Part shown: piece after piece, positions 10,900 through 20,610 of the stretch
How positions within the stretch are numbered: the first letter of the stretch is position 1
Layout: each line of letters begins with the position of its first letter
Assembly: GCA_024195265.1 (NCBI GenBank)
Contig: JAJLRJ010000001.1
Location: 9,018,585 to 9,082,584, forward strand
Direction: 5' to 3'
Source of the DNA: Dendrophyllia cribrosa
Lineage: Eukaryota; Cnidaria; Anthozoa; Scleractinia; Dendrophylliidae
DNA: 64,000 bases
The notes under the pieces: model-generated
The model's input: the letters and a program-made list of their open reading frames with translations, nothing else
The model's database searches: none
What the model was told of the DNA's origin: nothing
Program-made: the position numbers and the translations under genes

Positions 10900-11095
10900 C
10901 AATACCCATTATTACGCTAAAACTGTCTTTTATTTTATATCTTGCAATTTTACCTTATTGCTGACAGTTGAAAACCGATGAACTGAAAATTCTCTATTGT
11001 ACGTGACTTTTAAAATAGAACCCATATAACTAATAGTCAGAGGTTGGGACAGCTTGTCTCCAAAACTGACACTAGTTTTCCTTTTCTTAATTCAT
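10900..11095 (+). repeat. LTR-A family fragment (5' flank of helicase)
   Basis: Matches the middle of LTR-A (CTGTCTTTTATTTTATATCT, CTGACAGTTGAAAACCGATG, GGGACAGCTTGTCTCCAAAA). It stops about 20 bp before the helicase ORF. LTR-A sequence resumes at 12829. Confidence 0.65.
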
Positions 11096-11114
11096 TAGCT
11101 TTTAAAAACTACTT

Positions 11115-12383
11115 TTGCTTCTTTATAGTAATTGGTTTATAGTAAACAAAAGACAACACCCTGACAGTGACTTCGACGAAGTAGACATCACCTGTGACGA
11201 TAGAAATGAACAAGATACACCTGCCAGTAACTCAATCGACTGGAAAAAGTTTATTCTAGTTGTTGGCAAACCAGGAACTGGTAAAACTCATGTGGTTTCA
11301 GTCGCCGTAGAACGCGCCGTCGTCAGGGGATTTAAAGTAGCAATCGCAGCACCAACGGGTTTTCTCGCCAGTATGTATCGCTCAGTTTTTGAAGAGGATG
11401 TGTATATAGACACTGTCCACGCCATGTTTCGATATCCAGTGGAGAGTTCAGATCGTCCTTCTGTTAACTGGCTCCTCAGTGACTACGATTTGCTGCTCAT
11501 TGATGAAATCTCCATGATACCTGAAAAGATCTTTGACCACATATTACGTACTCTTCAGGATCTGCCCATGCGTCCTGTTCTGCTGTTATCTGGAGATCCT
11601 CAACAACAACAACCTATTGCCCAAGAAGGAACTTGAACGGTCAAAGCCAAGAGCATCCTTGAGAAGAGGAAGTTTTACTTGTTGGTAACAAAGTACGTTC
11701 TAGTGACACAGCACCGTTGTCAAGATCAAAGGTACTACGACATGCTAAATCATCTGCGATACTACATGCCAACGATAAACTTCATACGTGAGCTGGAAGA
11801 AGGCCATGTTCTCGTCAGTAAAAATACAGTTACTGATGACCATCTGTATAACGTTTTAACTCAATATTCTGACGCCACGTTTCTAACCATTTCTAGAAAC
11901 GCCAGTTGCAGAATCAACACGGTCGCTTTAAATCGCTTGTTCACAGGCTGTCGAGCAGGCATCATACAGTATGATTGTGCAATGCCTCCAATGCCTATCT
12001 ACTGTGGTCTCTCAGTATTAGTCACACAGAACAGAGATAAGAATGGCGTCGTGAACGGCAGAAGAGCAACAGTTATCCATGTGCAAGGAGCGACCGTATT
12101 TCTGAAGTTGCCAACTGGTTTTATTGCAGCCACCTACCCAGTCACAGTGTACCGACAACAGCAGAGATGGACTTTGCATCCATTCGTACCGGCCTATTCC
12201 CTCACAGTAACCAAAGCTCAAGGGCAAACACTGGAACGGGTGATCGTGTGGTTCGATGCAGCTATCCTTCCTCCCGGCGGAGCGTACGTCGCCCTTTCTC
12301 GCATCAAGAAGCTCGTCAACCTCAACTTCTTGGTTGAAACCAACAGATCTCAATATAGACCTGTCTATCTAATCCCGTGTTGA
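11115..12383 (+). pseudogene. PIF1-like SF1B helicase domain (Helitron type), one stop codon
   Basis: 422 codons in one frame, interrupted only by TGA at 11634-11636. Motifs in order: Walker A FILVVGKPGTGKTH (about 11253-11294), motif Ia VAIAAPTGFLA, motif II LLLIDEISMI (DEIS box), motif III VLLLSGDPQQQQP, QHRCQD, motif V YSLTVTKAQGQTL and motif VI YVALSRIKKLVNLNFL near the C-terminus, followed by a natural stop. This arrangement matches the C-terminal PIF1-type helicase of Helitron-like proteins in invertebrates, which unwinds DNA 5' to 3'. The Rep or other N-terminal domains are missing, so it is a truncated copy. The single stop suggests recent inactivation, or a base error. Confidence 0.85.
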
Positions 12384-12828
12384 GAAAGTCTGTCCATCAC
12401 TTTCACAAGCTACTGTACTTCTATAGTCGACATACCAATGGATATTAGTTTAGATGACAACAGCATACTTTCAGTTATCCTGGCGACAATAAATCCAGCC
12501 GGTCACTGGATGACACCCTCCGTGATTGCTATGGCAACAACTTGTTAAATCTGTTTTGCTGTTGCAAGCAATTTACAGTATACAAACGGAGTAATACCAT
12601 CATACTGGTGGGGGGACCAGGAAACCACATCTCATCTATCAAGATGTTCTTTTACTTTTGCAAGATGTTCTTCCGGCGATTTGTCTTAAAAACTTTTCAT
12701 CGGATAAACTTCAAACTTTGCCAATCTCACTTTTTAGACGATAGCTAACTCTCCACAAAAAATGAGGGAAATCGAAGAAACTAAATTTTTTTTTTAAATT
12801 TTGTCATAACTCTAGAAATACAAAGTGC
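12384..12828. other. 3' flank of helicase; no gene
   Basis: AT-rich with short frames only. I could not find a convincing Helitron 3' hairpin plus CTRR end. Confidence 0.3.
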
Positions 12829-13099
12829 AAGTCTGATTATATTCATATACTATTAAGTAACTCTTTTCACATAGGAAAAGTTTTGCAATGAACATTTTAC
12901 TTTCACTATAATAATATGTTAATCAAGCGAACCAGATGTTGCAATCAATCAAGTAATCTTAAATATATGTTTACGCAATAAGAAGAGAGTAAGAAGGAGA
13001 AAGCTGAAGAATAAAGAAGAAAGCTATGGAGAAGAAGTTATTATCTGTTTTCTACCGTCGAGCTTTTCCCTTAGAAGAGTCAATTTAGTTCTCTTCACA
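12829..13099 (+). repeat. LTR-A 3' portion
   Basis: Collinear with 14650-15030 and 22975-23320: GTCTGATTATATTCATATAC, AACTCTTTTCACATAGGAAA, purine-rich AAGAAGGAGAAAGC, then TTAGTTCTCTTCACA as the LTR end. It is joined to a second internal LTR-A piece at about 13100, so the order is rearranged. Confidence 0.6.
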
Positions 13100-13300
13100 C
13101 TTGTTCCCCTCTTTCCAAAGATTATCTTTAAAAAGTGTTTTTTGGAGTCTTTGTTAATTTAGCATTGGAAACTTTAGTATTCCTAGCTATCCTTATCTTT
13201 CTGCAATTGAGTCAATACAGAAAAAAAGGGCGTTGTCTTTTATTTACTACAAACAAAACTATTAACTGTGATTTTAGTAAGACTTCGCTCTCCCACACTG
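13100..13300 (+). repeat. LTR-A middle segment and end
   Basis: TTGTTCCCCTCTTTCCAAAG, AGTGTTTTTTGGAGTCTTTG and CAGAAAAAAAGGGCGTTGTC correspond to 19600-19760. It ends in CTCTCCCACA followed by CTGGTGCAGAAACCC, the LTR end and primer-binding type sequence seen in the other copies. Confidence 0.6.
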
Positions 13301-13359
13301 GTGCAGAAACCCAGCAATTCCACAACGGAATAATTGTCTCCATACATAGAGCCAAAGTC

Positions 13360-13447
13360 AGAACAAAAACCTGAGCCAGAGCCAACTGAACCACAATTGG
13401 AAGTTATTATAGCTGTAGGAGACGAGGAGGACCAACTTCAATGATAG
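13360..13447 (+). pseudogene. relic of the acidic pre-gag ORF
   Basis: Just after an LTR-A end, a short frame reads PEPEPTEPQLEVIIAVGDEE and then breaks. The VIIAVGDEE core matches the acidic ORFs at 15516-15731 and 19930-20233, so the same leader ORF followed this LTR. Confidence 0.5.
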
Positions 13448-14520
13448 ATGTCAATGAAACTGAAGACATTTTTGACGAACCAATAGAAGTTTCATGTGTG
13501 GTTAGCCCCCTTGGGGAAGCTCATACCACCCAATTGGATTCATCTGAGAATCCCCCCTGACTCATTGAAGATGATGGCACTTGCCCCAGTTTCCATGTAA
13601 TCAAACATTCGAGGCATCGTCACAGGGCTTGGTCACTGTCCAGTGCACATGACTGTCTCGGTACCAGTGGCCTCCGACTACAATTTATAATTCGTATCAT
13701 GGTCTGCCGCTACAACTAATATCAGTATAGCACCATTGAACCACCCTCATTTTGACATTCCACCACCTATACAATTCAACAAAACTATTTTGGCAGAGCT
13801 CGACGCAACCTTCAACACCTAAAGACATCCAGGAATCCTTTGTCACCACAACAACAGATTACGTGGCTTATTTCGCACTTGCCTTAAGCCTTCTCCATAT
13901 GTGTATTAACTGTGGTTTTCTCTATTTCCATGCCAGAGATCATGCTCAACCAAAGTGCCCCTGATGACTCGTCCGTGAAATAGGAATACACTGATCTGAC
14001 GCCAGGGACAAGTGGGCAACTTGTGGATGAGCCGGTCAGCACGATAACTGGCGAACGTCTCCAAGTATTTTGAGGCATTTTTGTAGTCACTGCATCACTG
14101 GTGCAATGGCTGCCAGAAACACCACAATTCTGACATTCTTTGTCTTCCAGAATCCGACTTCCAGACGATTTGCTGGTAATCTTTCTCAGTATCACTGAAT
14201 AGGGATTTGCCATTTACATGGGACACTTCTGTGACACCCCAGTCACGTCATGTGTTTCTGCCCTACGCCCGCACCAACGTACTGGATGTTTTTGCACTAT
14301 GCATCTATTTTTGTTTTCAAAACGAATATGTGTGGAAATCCTTCAGAAATCCTTACAACCGAGATATTCCCATCAGCTGGACATTTATCCCACTCTGCAT
14401 CTGATCTTCCTCTACCAAGAAACACAGCACCCGCTGCTCACACACAATTTACTTGACTGGCTGACCACAACGAACATTACCCTCGACATTACCACGGTGG
14501 ATATCTCTCTCCTTATCTCT
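13448..14520. other. repeat-derived sequence, unassigned
   Basis: Frames of up to 145 codons occur on both strands, but none shows a domain. The part at 13990-14110 resembles 27724-27840 (GACGCCAGGGACAAGTGGG compared with GGCGCCAGGGACGAGG, and AAGTATTTTGAGGCATTT compared with AATATTTTGAAGCATTT). This marks an unclassified dispersed repeat. Confidence 0.35.
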
Positions 14521-15030
14521 CACCCACTTTCTGCAATTGGGTCAATACAGAATAAAGGGTGTTGTCTTTTGTTTACTACAACCAAACTAATAACTGTGAT
14601 TTTGGTTAAAACATATGATAACTTAAACATAACTTCACCAAAATACAACTTGTAGTTTTAACTTTAGTCTGATTATATTCATATACTATTAAGCAACTCT
14701 TTTCATATAAGAAAAGTTTTGCAAAGATCATTTAATGCCAGCTTTAATTATATGATAATCAAGCAAAACATATGTTGCAATCAGTCAACTGGTGATCAAT
14801 TAGTATAATCAATTAACAATATTGAAACATAAAAAGAGCATTGTGAACTAGAGTAAGTAAGAAGGAGAAGTAAGAAGAACGTTGAAGCAGAAACAAGCTT
14901 GTAAAGTAAGGAGAAAGCAGAAGGAGAATAAAGAAGAAAGGTAAGGAGAAGAAACTGTTATCTGGTTCTCTACCATTTGGGTAGTCCTCCCAGAAGAGCG
15001 AAATAGCTCTTCAACACCTTATCAATTCAT
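14521..15030 (+). repeat. LTR-A copy, 3' two thirds
   Basis: Runs in the same order as the copy at 22800-23320: CACCCACTTTCTGCAATTGG, AGAATAAAGGGTGTTGTC, GATTATATTCATATACTATT, AAGCAAAACATATGTTGCAA, a long AGAAGGAGAA purine tract, and ending GAAGAGCGAAATAGCTCTTC. Confidence 0.65.
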
Positions 15031-15129
15031 TCTGAGACCATTTTTCAGGCCATACCACAATGGCATTACATTTTTGTTTGTTTTGCAATAACTCAAGTGC
15101 TATTAAAATTTTCCCAAGGTTGCCAAAGA

Positions 15130-15305
15130 CTTGTTAACATCCATTAAAATGTTTTTTGCTGCGTGGCACTCACGGTTAATGATAATATTGAAATTTAAAT
15201 TTAAGTCTGAATGCCGAAAAAGAACTGACAAAGACTGTCTTTGTCAGTTCTTTTTCGGCATTCAGACTTAAATTTAAATTTCAATATTATCACTTGTTAA
15301 CATCC
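15130..15305. repeat. perfect 56-bp-arm palindrome between 13-bp direct repeats
   Basis: Left arm 15180-15235 and right arm 15237-15292 are exact reverse complements with one base (T, 15236) between them. The block is flanked by the direct repeat CTTGTTAACATCC at 15130-15142 and 15293-15305. It has no coding content. Confidence 0.95.
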
Positions 15306-15359
15306 TCATGTCAGTCGCTCCCAAGCATGACAAGACCAATTCCTCATTATCAAAATGTT

Positions 15360-15409
15360 TCATGTGCTTCGATATCCCTCCAGAAGAGCGAATTAGTTCT
15401 TCCACAGTG
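15360..15409 (+). repeat. LTR-A terminal remnant and primer site
   Basis: CTCCAGAAGAGCGAATTAG followed by TTCTTCCACA is the end of LTR-A, directly followed by GTGGTGCAGAAACCC. This marks the 5' border of the third Gypsy internal region. Confidence 0.55.
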
Positions 15410-15515
15410 GTGCAGAAACCCAGGCAGTTCCCCAGAAGAGTAAAATCTCGCATCCCACACTAGTTTAGGAACCCAAGCAAGTACCGTATGTCGGAAGACT
15501 TTATCTCCGCCGTGC

Positions 15516-15731
15516 GTGGAAACAAAGCCTGAGCCAGAGGTGATAGTGATTGCTGCGGGAGATGAGGAGGGCCACCTCCTAGAAGCCGTAAAGCGAGAAG
15601 TCGATCCTGACATCTCTCAGGAAGACCTAAAAGATTACATAAACTTTTTGGAAGAACTGGAACTGTGGGAGGAAGACGGTGAGGACTTAGGAGGACTTGA
15701 ATCTGTTGACTTTTTTAATTTTAGTTTCTAG
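15516..15731 (+). CDS. small acidic ORF upstream of gag (third Gypsy)
   Basis: 71 codons, strongly acidic. The core is VIAAGDEEGHLLEAVKREVD, then QEDLKDYINFLEELELW, EEDGEDLGGLE and a terminal VDFFNFSF before TAG. A second copy at 20048-20233 encodes nearly the same protein. By eye there are 12 synonymous and 4 replacement codon differences, the replacements being conservative, so the frame was under protein-level selection. Upstream the family has a Pro-Glu repeat (PEPE). It lies between the LTR end and gag and stops about 200 bp before gag. I do not recognise a domain. It could be a Gag leader, a matrix-like piece, or an accessory protein. Confidence 0.6.
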   Translation: METKPEPEVIVIAAGDEEGHLLEAVKREVDPDISQEDLKDYINFLEELELWEEDGEDLGGLESVDFFNFSF

Positions 15732-15940
15732 GTATGTTACATAGCTATTTAGCTAATTTTTTTTTCCTTTCCCTATATATATACTATTTTTTCCTTGACG
15801 TTATTCTTAATCAAGAGCAGTGCATGTCGAAACGTCGGCCGGGCATTGTCACACGCAGCAAATCTGCTTTTCGCCACGGAGATTGCGAATCTCCTTTAAT
15901 AGAAGAAATGAGACAATAAACGTAGTGACTCTGAATCTAG

Positions 15941-16797
15941 CATGAGCGACACGGAGGTTGACGAAACTGTCCAAAACTTGGAACGGCTTTTGCGCCAACA
16001 AAATGAATATTTTGATCTTCAATTTAGTGGACTGTATTGATAAGGCACCAGTTTCACCGGCTAAGGCCACAAAATTGGAACGTTTTTCCGGTTATGTATC
16101 ACAGGATATTGAGCGATGGCTCCAAAAATTTGCTAACCGCATTCAGGCCGGTGCTCGTCATTTAGATCTTGCAGCTATGGCGGCCGATTTGGCGAGTCAT
16201 TTGTAGGGTCCTGCAGAAACAAACTATTTTTCTTTAGAACCACATATGCACACAGATTTTAAGGCATTAACGGATGCTTTAAAAAATAGATTTATCTGAC
16301 TATTTTAAGTGGCGCTTACGACAGTCGCTTAGTTCCAGCAAACAAGGCGCAAAGGAATATTTGGATTCATATATTGAATTTATAAACAGTACTTGTCAGA
16401 GGCTAGGTGTTTCTAAAGCAGACCAAATGCATTTTTTTGTTGATGGTTTAAGGAACGAAATTAAACGCGAAGTGCTAATGCATAAACCTGCAGATTACCA
16501 AACCGCTGAAAATTTGGCTTGTTTGAAAGTGTTGGTCGATCGGACAAATGCTGAAAATCGCAAGGATTCTGAAAAAGATACGGAGAAAGAAATTTTGTAT
16601 AAAGTGGTCGACAAATTTACGTCACACTCTGCTGTTCCAGCTGGACCTGGTGTAGAAAAGAAGGTGGCAGCTTTCAATGTCGCTGACAGATCTGTCAACG
16701 ATCTGTTAGGCGAGTTTTGGAAGCTGTGCGTGGAACTCCATCAGGAGTTGCGTGATGAAATAAGATCCTTGAGGGATAGCTTTGCTCGTCCCAGGGT
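15941..16797 (+). pseudogene. Gypsy gag (third element)
   Basis: Starts at ATG 15941 (SDTEVDETVQNLERLLRQQN) and continues, with frameshifts and stops near 16040, 16204 and 16298, through KLERFSGYVSQDIERWLQKF, RQSLSSSKQGAKEYLDSYIE, CQRLGVSKADQMHFFVDGL and IKREVLMHKPADYQTAENL. This is the capsid domain of Ty3/Gypsy Gag. It ends at about 16797, where sequence jumps straight into the RNase H side of pol, so the zinc knuckle, protease and RT have been deleted. Confidence 0.8.
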
Positions 16798-17526
16798 TCT
16801 CAGGTTCGCGATGTTCGCGCTTTCTTAGGCTTAAGTGGGTATTATCGGAAATTTGTCCGCGATTTTAGTCTTATTGCTGCACCTTTACATGACCTCACCA
16901 AGAAAAATGCACTATTTGTGTGGACAGATGCCTGTCAGGCCTCCTTTCTCCAGCTTAAGGAAGCCCTTTTGAGTGCCCCTATTTTAGCCTTTCCCGATTT
17001 TCACCAAAGGTTTCACCTTTATGTTGATGCAAGCAATGAAGGGATTAGCATGATTTTGGGACAAATTCAGAACAACAAAGGGGTTGTTATTGCATACGCA
17101 GGGTGTAAACTTAACCCAGCTGAAAGAAACTATAGCACTACAGAACCAGAAGCCTTGGCTGTTGTAGCTGGCATTAAATATTATTAACCTTATTTGCTTG
17201 GGCGGCCTTTTACAGTACACAGCGACCACCATGCTTTGTGATGGTTGATCAATGTTAAAGACCCAACAGGCCGTTTAGCTCGTTGGTCTTTATACCTACA
17301 ACAGCACCATTTTGACATCCAATATCGTGCTGGCAAGAAAAACGCCAATGCTGATGGGCTTTCTCGTCGCCCCTACATTGCCGCACTTGACCTTCCAGGT
17401 CTTCAAACAGCCAAAATCTTTGACATGCAGCGCAAAGATCCCGATTTGGTGGATATTATCTCATATCTGGAATATGAGATATTTCCCCAAGACAATCGAA
17501 CTGCTCGTGCAACTCCCGAGTCATAG
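16798..17526 (+). pseudogene. Gypsy RT end and RNase H (third element)
   Basis: In frame from 16798: VRDVRAFLGLSGYYRKFVRD (RT connection), then WTDACQASFLQLKEALLSAP, LYVDASNEGISMILG (RNase H Asp), NYSTTEPEALAVVAGIKYY (Glu), a stop at 17185-17187, FTVHSDHHAL (Asp), and LARWSLYLQQHHFDIQYRAG with NANADGLSRRP. All RNase H acidic residues are visible but two frames are needed. RNase H degrades the RNA strand during reverse transcription. The palm and fingers of RT are absent. Confidence 0.88.
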
Positions 17527-18620
17527 ATGATTATTATCTTGACGATAATGGTCTATTATGTCATTTATGGACTCCTACAGGCCGTGGGCGCTCTGGCATA
17601 CAGCCTCAACTGGTTAATCCAAGCACGTTGCATCACGAAATCTTGACCTTAGGTCACAATGACGTGACAGCTGGTCATATGGAGACTTTCAAAACTTATG
17701 AGTAGTTGAGAATGCGTTACTATTGGCGAGGCATGTTTAATGACGTGCAGCATTGGTGTTGCACGTGTGTTTATTGCGCTATGAAAAAGCGTCCACATGC
17801 TACCAATAAAGCTCCCCTTTTGCCTATTCCTGTTGAAAATGCCTTTGATAGGGTTGGGGTTGATTGTGTTGGCCCCCTGCCAGTTTTTAAGTCTGGGATG
17901 TCCGTTACATTGTTGTGTTTTCAGATTATTTAACAAAATGGCCAGAAGCATTTGCCGTCCCAACTGTTGACGCTGTCATCATAGCAAAATTATTTGTCCA
18001 CGAGATCATTGGTCGACATGGGGCTCCTCGTACTCTTCTCTCGGATCGCGGTCAGAATTTTCTTTCTAAGCTTTTGAAAGAAATCTGTTGTCTTGTTAAC
18101 ACCGAGAAAGTGTATACTACTAGCTACCATCCCCAAACAGACGGTTTGGTAGAAAGACTGAAAGGCACACTCGTTCAATCTCTTTCCATTATGTCAGCAC
18201 AGACCAAAAAGACTGGCACAAACATTTACAATCCGTTTTACTAGCTTATCAGGTTAGCCCCTCCGAAGTTACAGGGGATTCACCGTTTTTCTTATTGTAC
18301 GGACGAGAGCCCCGCCTCCCAATGGATATGTCAGTTTAATCCCGGCAAAAGATCTGTCCTCATCCGTTGCAGAACATCTGGAGACTGCCCAAGAGCTGGC
18401 ACGAGCAAATATCCACAGAGCGCAACAGCGGATGAAGTTGCAGTATGATCAACACTCAAACTTCCCAGAGTATGATCTGGGCCAGAAAGTTTGGGTTTAT
18501 TCTCCCAAGATGAAGAAGGGACTCAGCAAGAAGTTGCGGCATCTATGGCATGGACCGATGCGAATTTACAAGAAATTATCTCCAGTTACATATAAGGTAA
18601 AATTGCTATTAAACTCGTGA
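17527..18620 (+). pseudogene. Gypsy integrase (third element)
   Basis: Zinc-binding domain at 17630-17790 (HHEILTLGHNDVTAGHMETF, then CCTCVYCAMKK giving the Cys pair). The catalytic core has VDCVGPLP (first Asp, about 17860), a frameshift near 17915, HGAPRTLLSDRGQNFLS (second Asp) and HPQTDGLVERLKGTL (Glu). After another shift, the C-terminal GPY/F-like part is readable at 18432-18620 (YDQHSNFPEYDLGQKVWVYS, RHLWHGPMRIY, TYKVKL). All three catalytic residues persist, but at least three frameshifts or stops interrupt the protein. It inserts the cDNA into the host genome. Confidence 0.88.
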
Positions 18621-18980
18621 ATTGCTACTACGATTCATATCAACCACACGAAACCTGACTATGACCCTGCTGACAGACCGATCGTCTCTCCAGTGGAAGA
18701 TGACCCAACTGAGCCCTACTTGCATGAAAACGAACTGCCAGAGGACAGTTTTGAACAACCAGCAAGTTCTGCTACACCACCTGTGCCACCTCCCACCGTG
18801 GAAACTGATCCCACTCCCATGCAGACATTTGATGAACCACCTTCTGATGACAGTTCTCCTTCAGCCACTCTTCCAGATTCCTCAACTGTTCCAGAAGCCC
18901 CACCCCCATCTGTAGACGGTAATGATGACATTTACCAAGTTGAGCGTATTGTCACAAGAGTAATATTTGAAATTAGTTGA
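18621..18980 (+). pseudogene. Pro/Ser/Thr-rich C-terminal tail of Gypsy pol
   Basis: Open from 18693 to 18980: an acidic and proline-rich low-complexity tail (ENELPEDSFEQPASSATPPV) ending IYQVERIVTRVIFEIS. YQVERIV is the start expected of a chromodomain-type or similar module, after which the frame stops. It lies about 170 bp before the 3' LTR. Confidence 0.55.
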
Positions 18981-19149
18981 AAATAATAAATATTTACTAA
19001 TGAAATAGAAAATGACGTTCTTGGATTACTTAGTGCAAAACCCCCATTTTTTCTTAAGTAAATAGAACTAAAAGCATTTAACCCAAAATAAGTGATGATA
19101 AGATAATTGCAGAAAACATAAACATACACACAAAGTTCAAAGTTGAGAT
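18981..19149. other. gap between pol and 3' LTR
   Basis: AT-rich, with no ORF. AAAGTTGAGATA just before 19150 could serve as a weak polypurine tract. Confidence 0.3.
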
Positions 19150-19903
19150 ATGTTAGGAAAAATAATGCGATTGGCATGGTAACTTTATTCTATTATATGT
19201 AAGTAAAAAGTTGTAGCTTTTAAGTAAGTTAAAGCTACAAAACATGAAGTATATTTAACATCTGGAATTCTCTCAAGATTCTGGAAACTTTTATATATTT
19301 CTTCCAAAAACCAATCACAAGATAAGTGATGACATGGGACTTCTCTTAGATAATGGGATCAATGTTGAATTTAGATAATTAAGAATTTGGTGTAAACAAC
19401 TTTAAAAAATGCAACCTTCTGAATGTTCAGTAGAACCAAAGGTAATACCCATTCTTACGCTAAAACTGTCTTTTATTTTATATCTTGCAATTTTGCCGAA
19501 TTTCTGACAGTTGAAAACCGATGAACTGAAAATTCTATATTTTACTCTTATAATTAAAGGTCAGAGGTCAGGACAGCTCGTCTCCAAAATTGACACTTGT
19601 TCCCCTTTTTCCAAGATTATCTTTAAAAAGTGTTTTTTGGAGTCTTTATTAATTTAGCATGGGAAACTTTAGTTTTCCTAGCTATATTTATCTCTCGCCC
19701 ACTTTCTGCAATTGAGTCAATACAGAATAAAGGGTGTTGTCTTTTGTTTACTACAAACCAAACTATTAACTACGATTTTGGTTGTTAAAACGTAAGATAA
19801 CTTAAATATAACTTCACCAAAATACAGAAGAAGGCTAAAGAGAAAGGTGTTCTCTGGTTTTCTACTGTTGAGCTTTCCCCCAGAAGAGCGAGTTAGTTCT
19901 CTT
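19150..19903 (+). repeat. LTR-A, most complete uninterrupted copy
   Basis: Begins TGTTAGGAAAAATAATGCG and ends GTTCTCTTCACA (TG...CA, about 754 bp). It contains the CTGACAGTTGAAAACCGATG block and CAGAATAAAGGGTGTTG with AATAAA near 19725. It follows the pol of one Gypsy copy and is followed at once by ATGATGCAGAACC and the leader and acidic ORF of another, so it acts as 3' LTR for one unit and 5' LTR for the next. Confidence 0.7.
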
Positions 19904-19929
19904 CACAATGATGCAGAACCGGCCATTTC

Positions 19930-20233
19930 ATGTCGCGAGTGCCAGAGCCAGAGACAAAGCCAGTACCAGAGCTAGAGACAAAGCCAGTGCCAGAGCCAGA
20001 ACAAAAGACAAAGCCATTGCCAGAGCCAGAACAAGAGACAATATTTAGTGATTGCTGCGGGAGATGAGGAAGGCCACCTCCTCGAAGCCGTGAAACGAGA
20101 AGTAGATCCGGACATCACTCAGGAAGACCTGAAAGACTATATAAGCTTTCTGGAAGACCTGGAACTGTGGGAGGAAGACGGTGAGGACGTAGGAGGACTT
20201 GAGTCTGTTGACTTTTTTAATTTTAGTTTTTAG
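19930..20233 (+). pseudogene. acidic pre-gag ORF, second copy with Pro-Glu repeats
   Basis: ATG at 19930 opens a frame rich in KPVPEPE-type repeats (19935-20035). A frameshift at about 20040 separates it from the conserved acidic part, VIAAGDEEGHLLEAVKREVD onward, ending VDFFNFSF and TAG at 20233. The copy shows that the ancestral protein began near the LTR with a Pro-Glu repeat and continued into the acidic domain. It is homologous to 15516-15731. Confidence 0.6.
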
Positions 20234-20427
20234 GTATGTTTTTTTCTCTCTCCCTATATATATATATACACTATTTTTTCCTTGATGTTATCTTAATCAA
20301 GCGCAGTGCATGTCGAAACGTCGGCCAGGCATTGTCACATGCAGCAAATCTGCTTTTTGTCACGGAGATTGCAAATCTCCTTTTATAGAAGAAATGAGAC
20401 AATAAACGTAGTGACTCTGAATCTTGC

Positions 20428-20610
20428 ATGAGCAACACGGAGGTTGACAAAACTGTCCAAAACTTAGAACGGCTTTTGCACCAACAAATGATTATTTTGA
20501 TCTTAAACTTAGTGGATTGTATGCAAGTATTGATAAGGCGCCAGTTTCACCGGCTAAGGCACCAGTTTCTGCCTTTTTCCACTAATGTCGATACATCCAC
20601 CATTGACTGA
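20428..20610 (+). pseudogene. Gypsy gag N-terminal fragment
   Basis: MSNTEVDKTVQNLERLLHQQ matches the gag start at 15941. Similarity ends near 20560 in a partly duplicated AGGCRCCAGTTTC segment, after which unrelated sequence begins. Confidence 0.65.
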
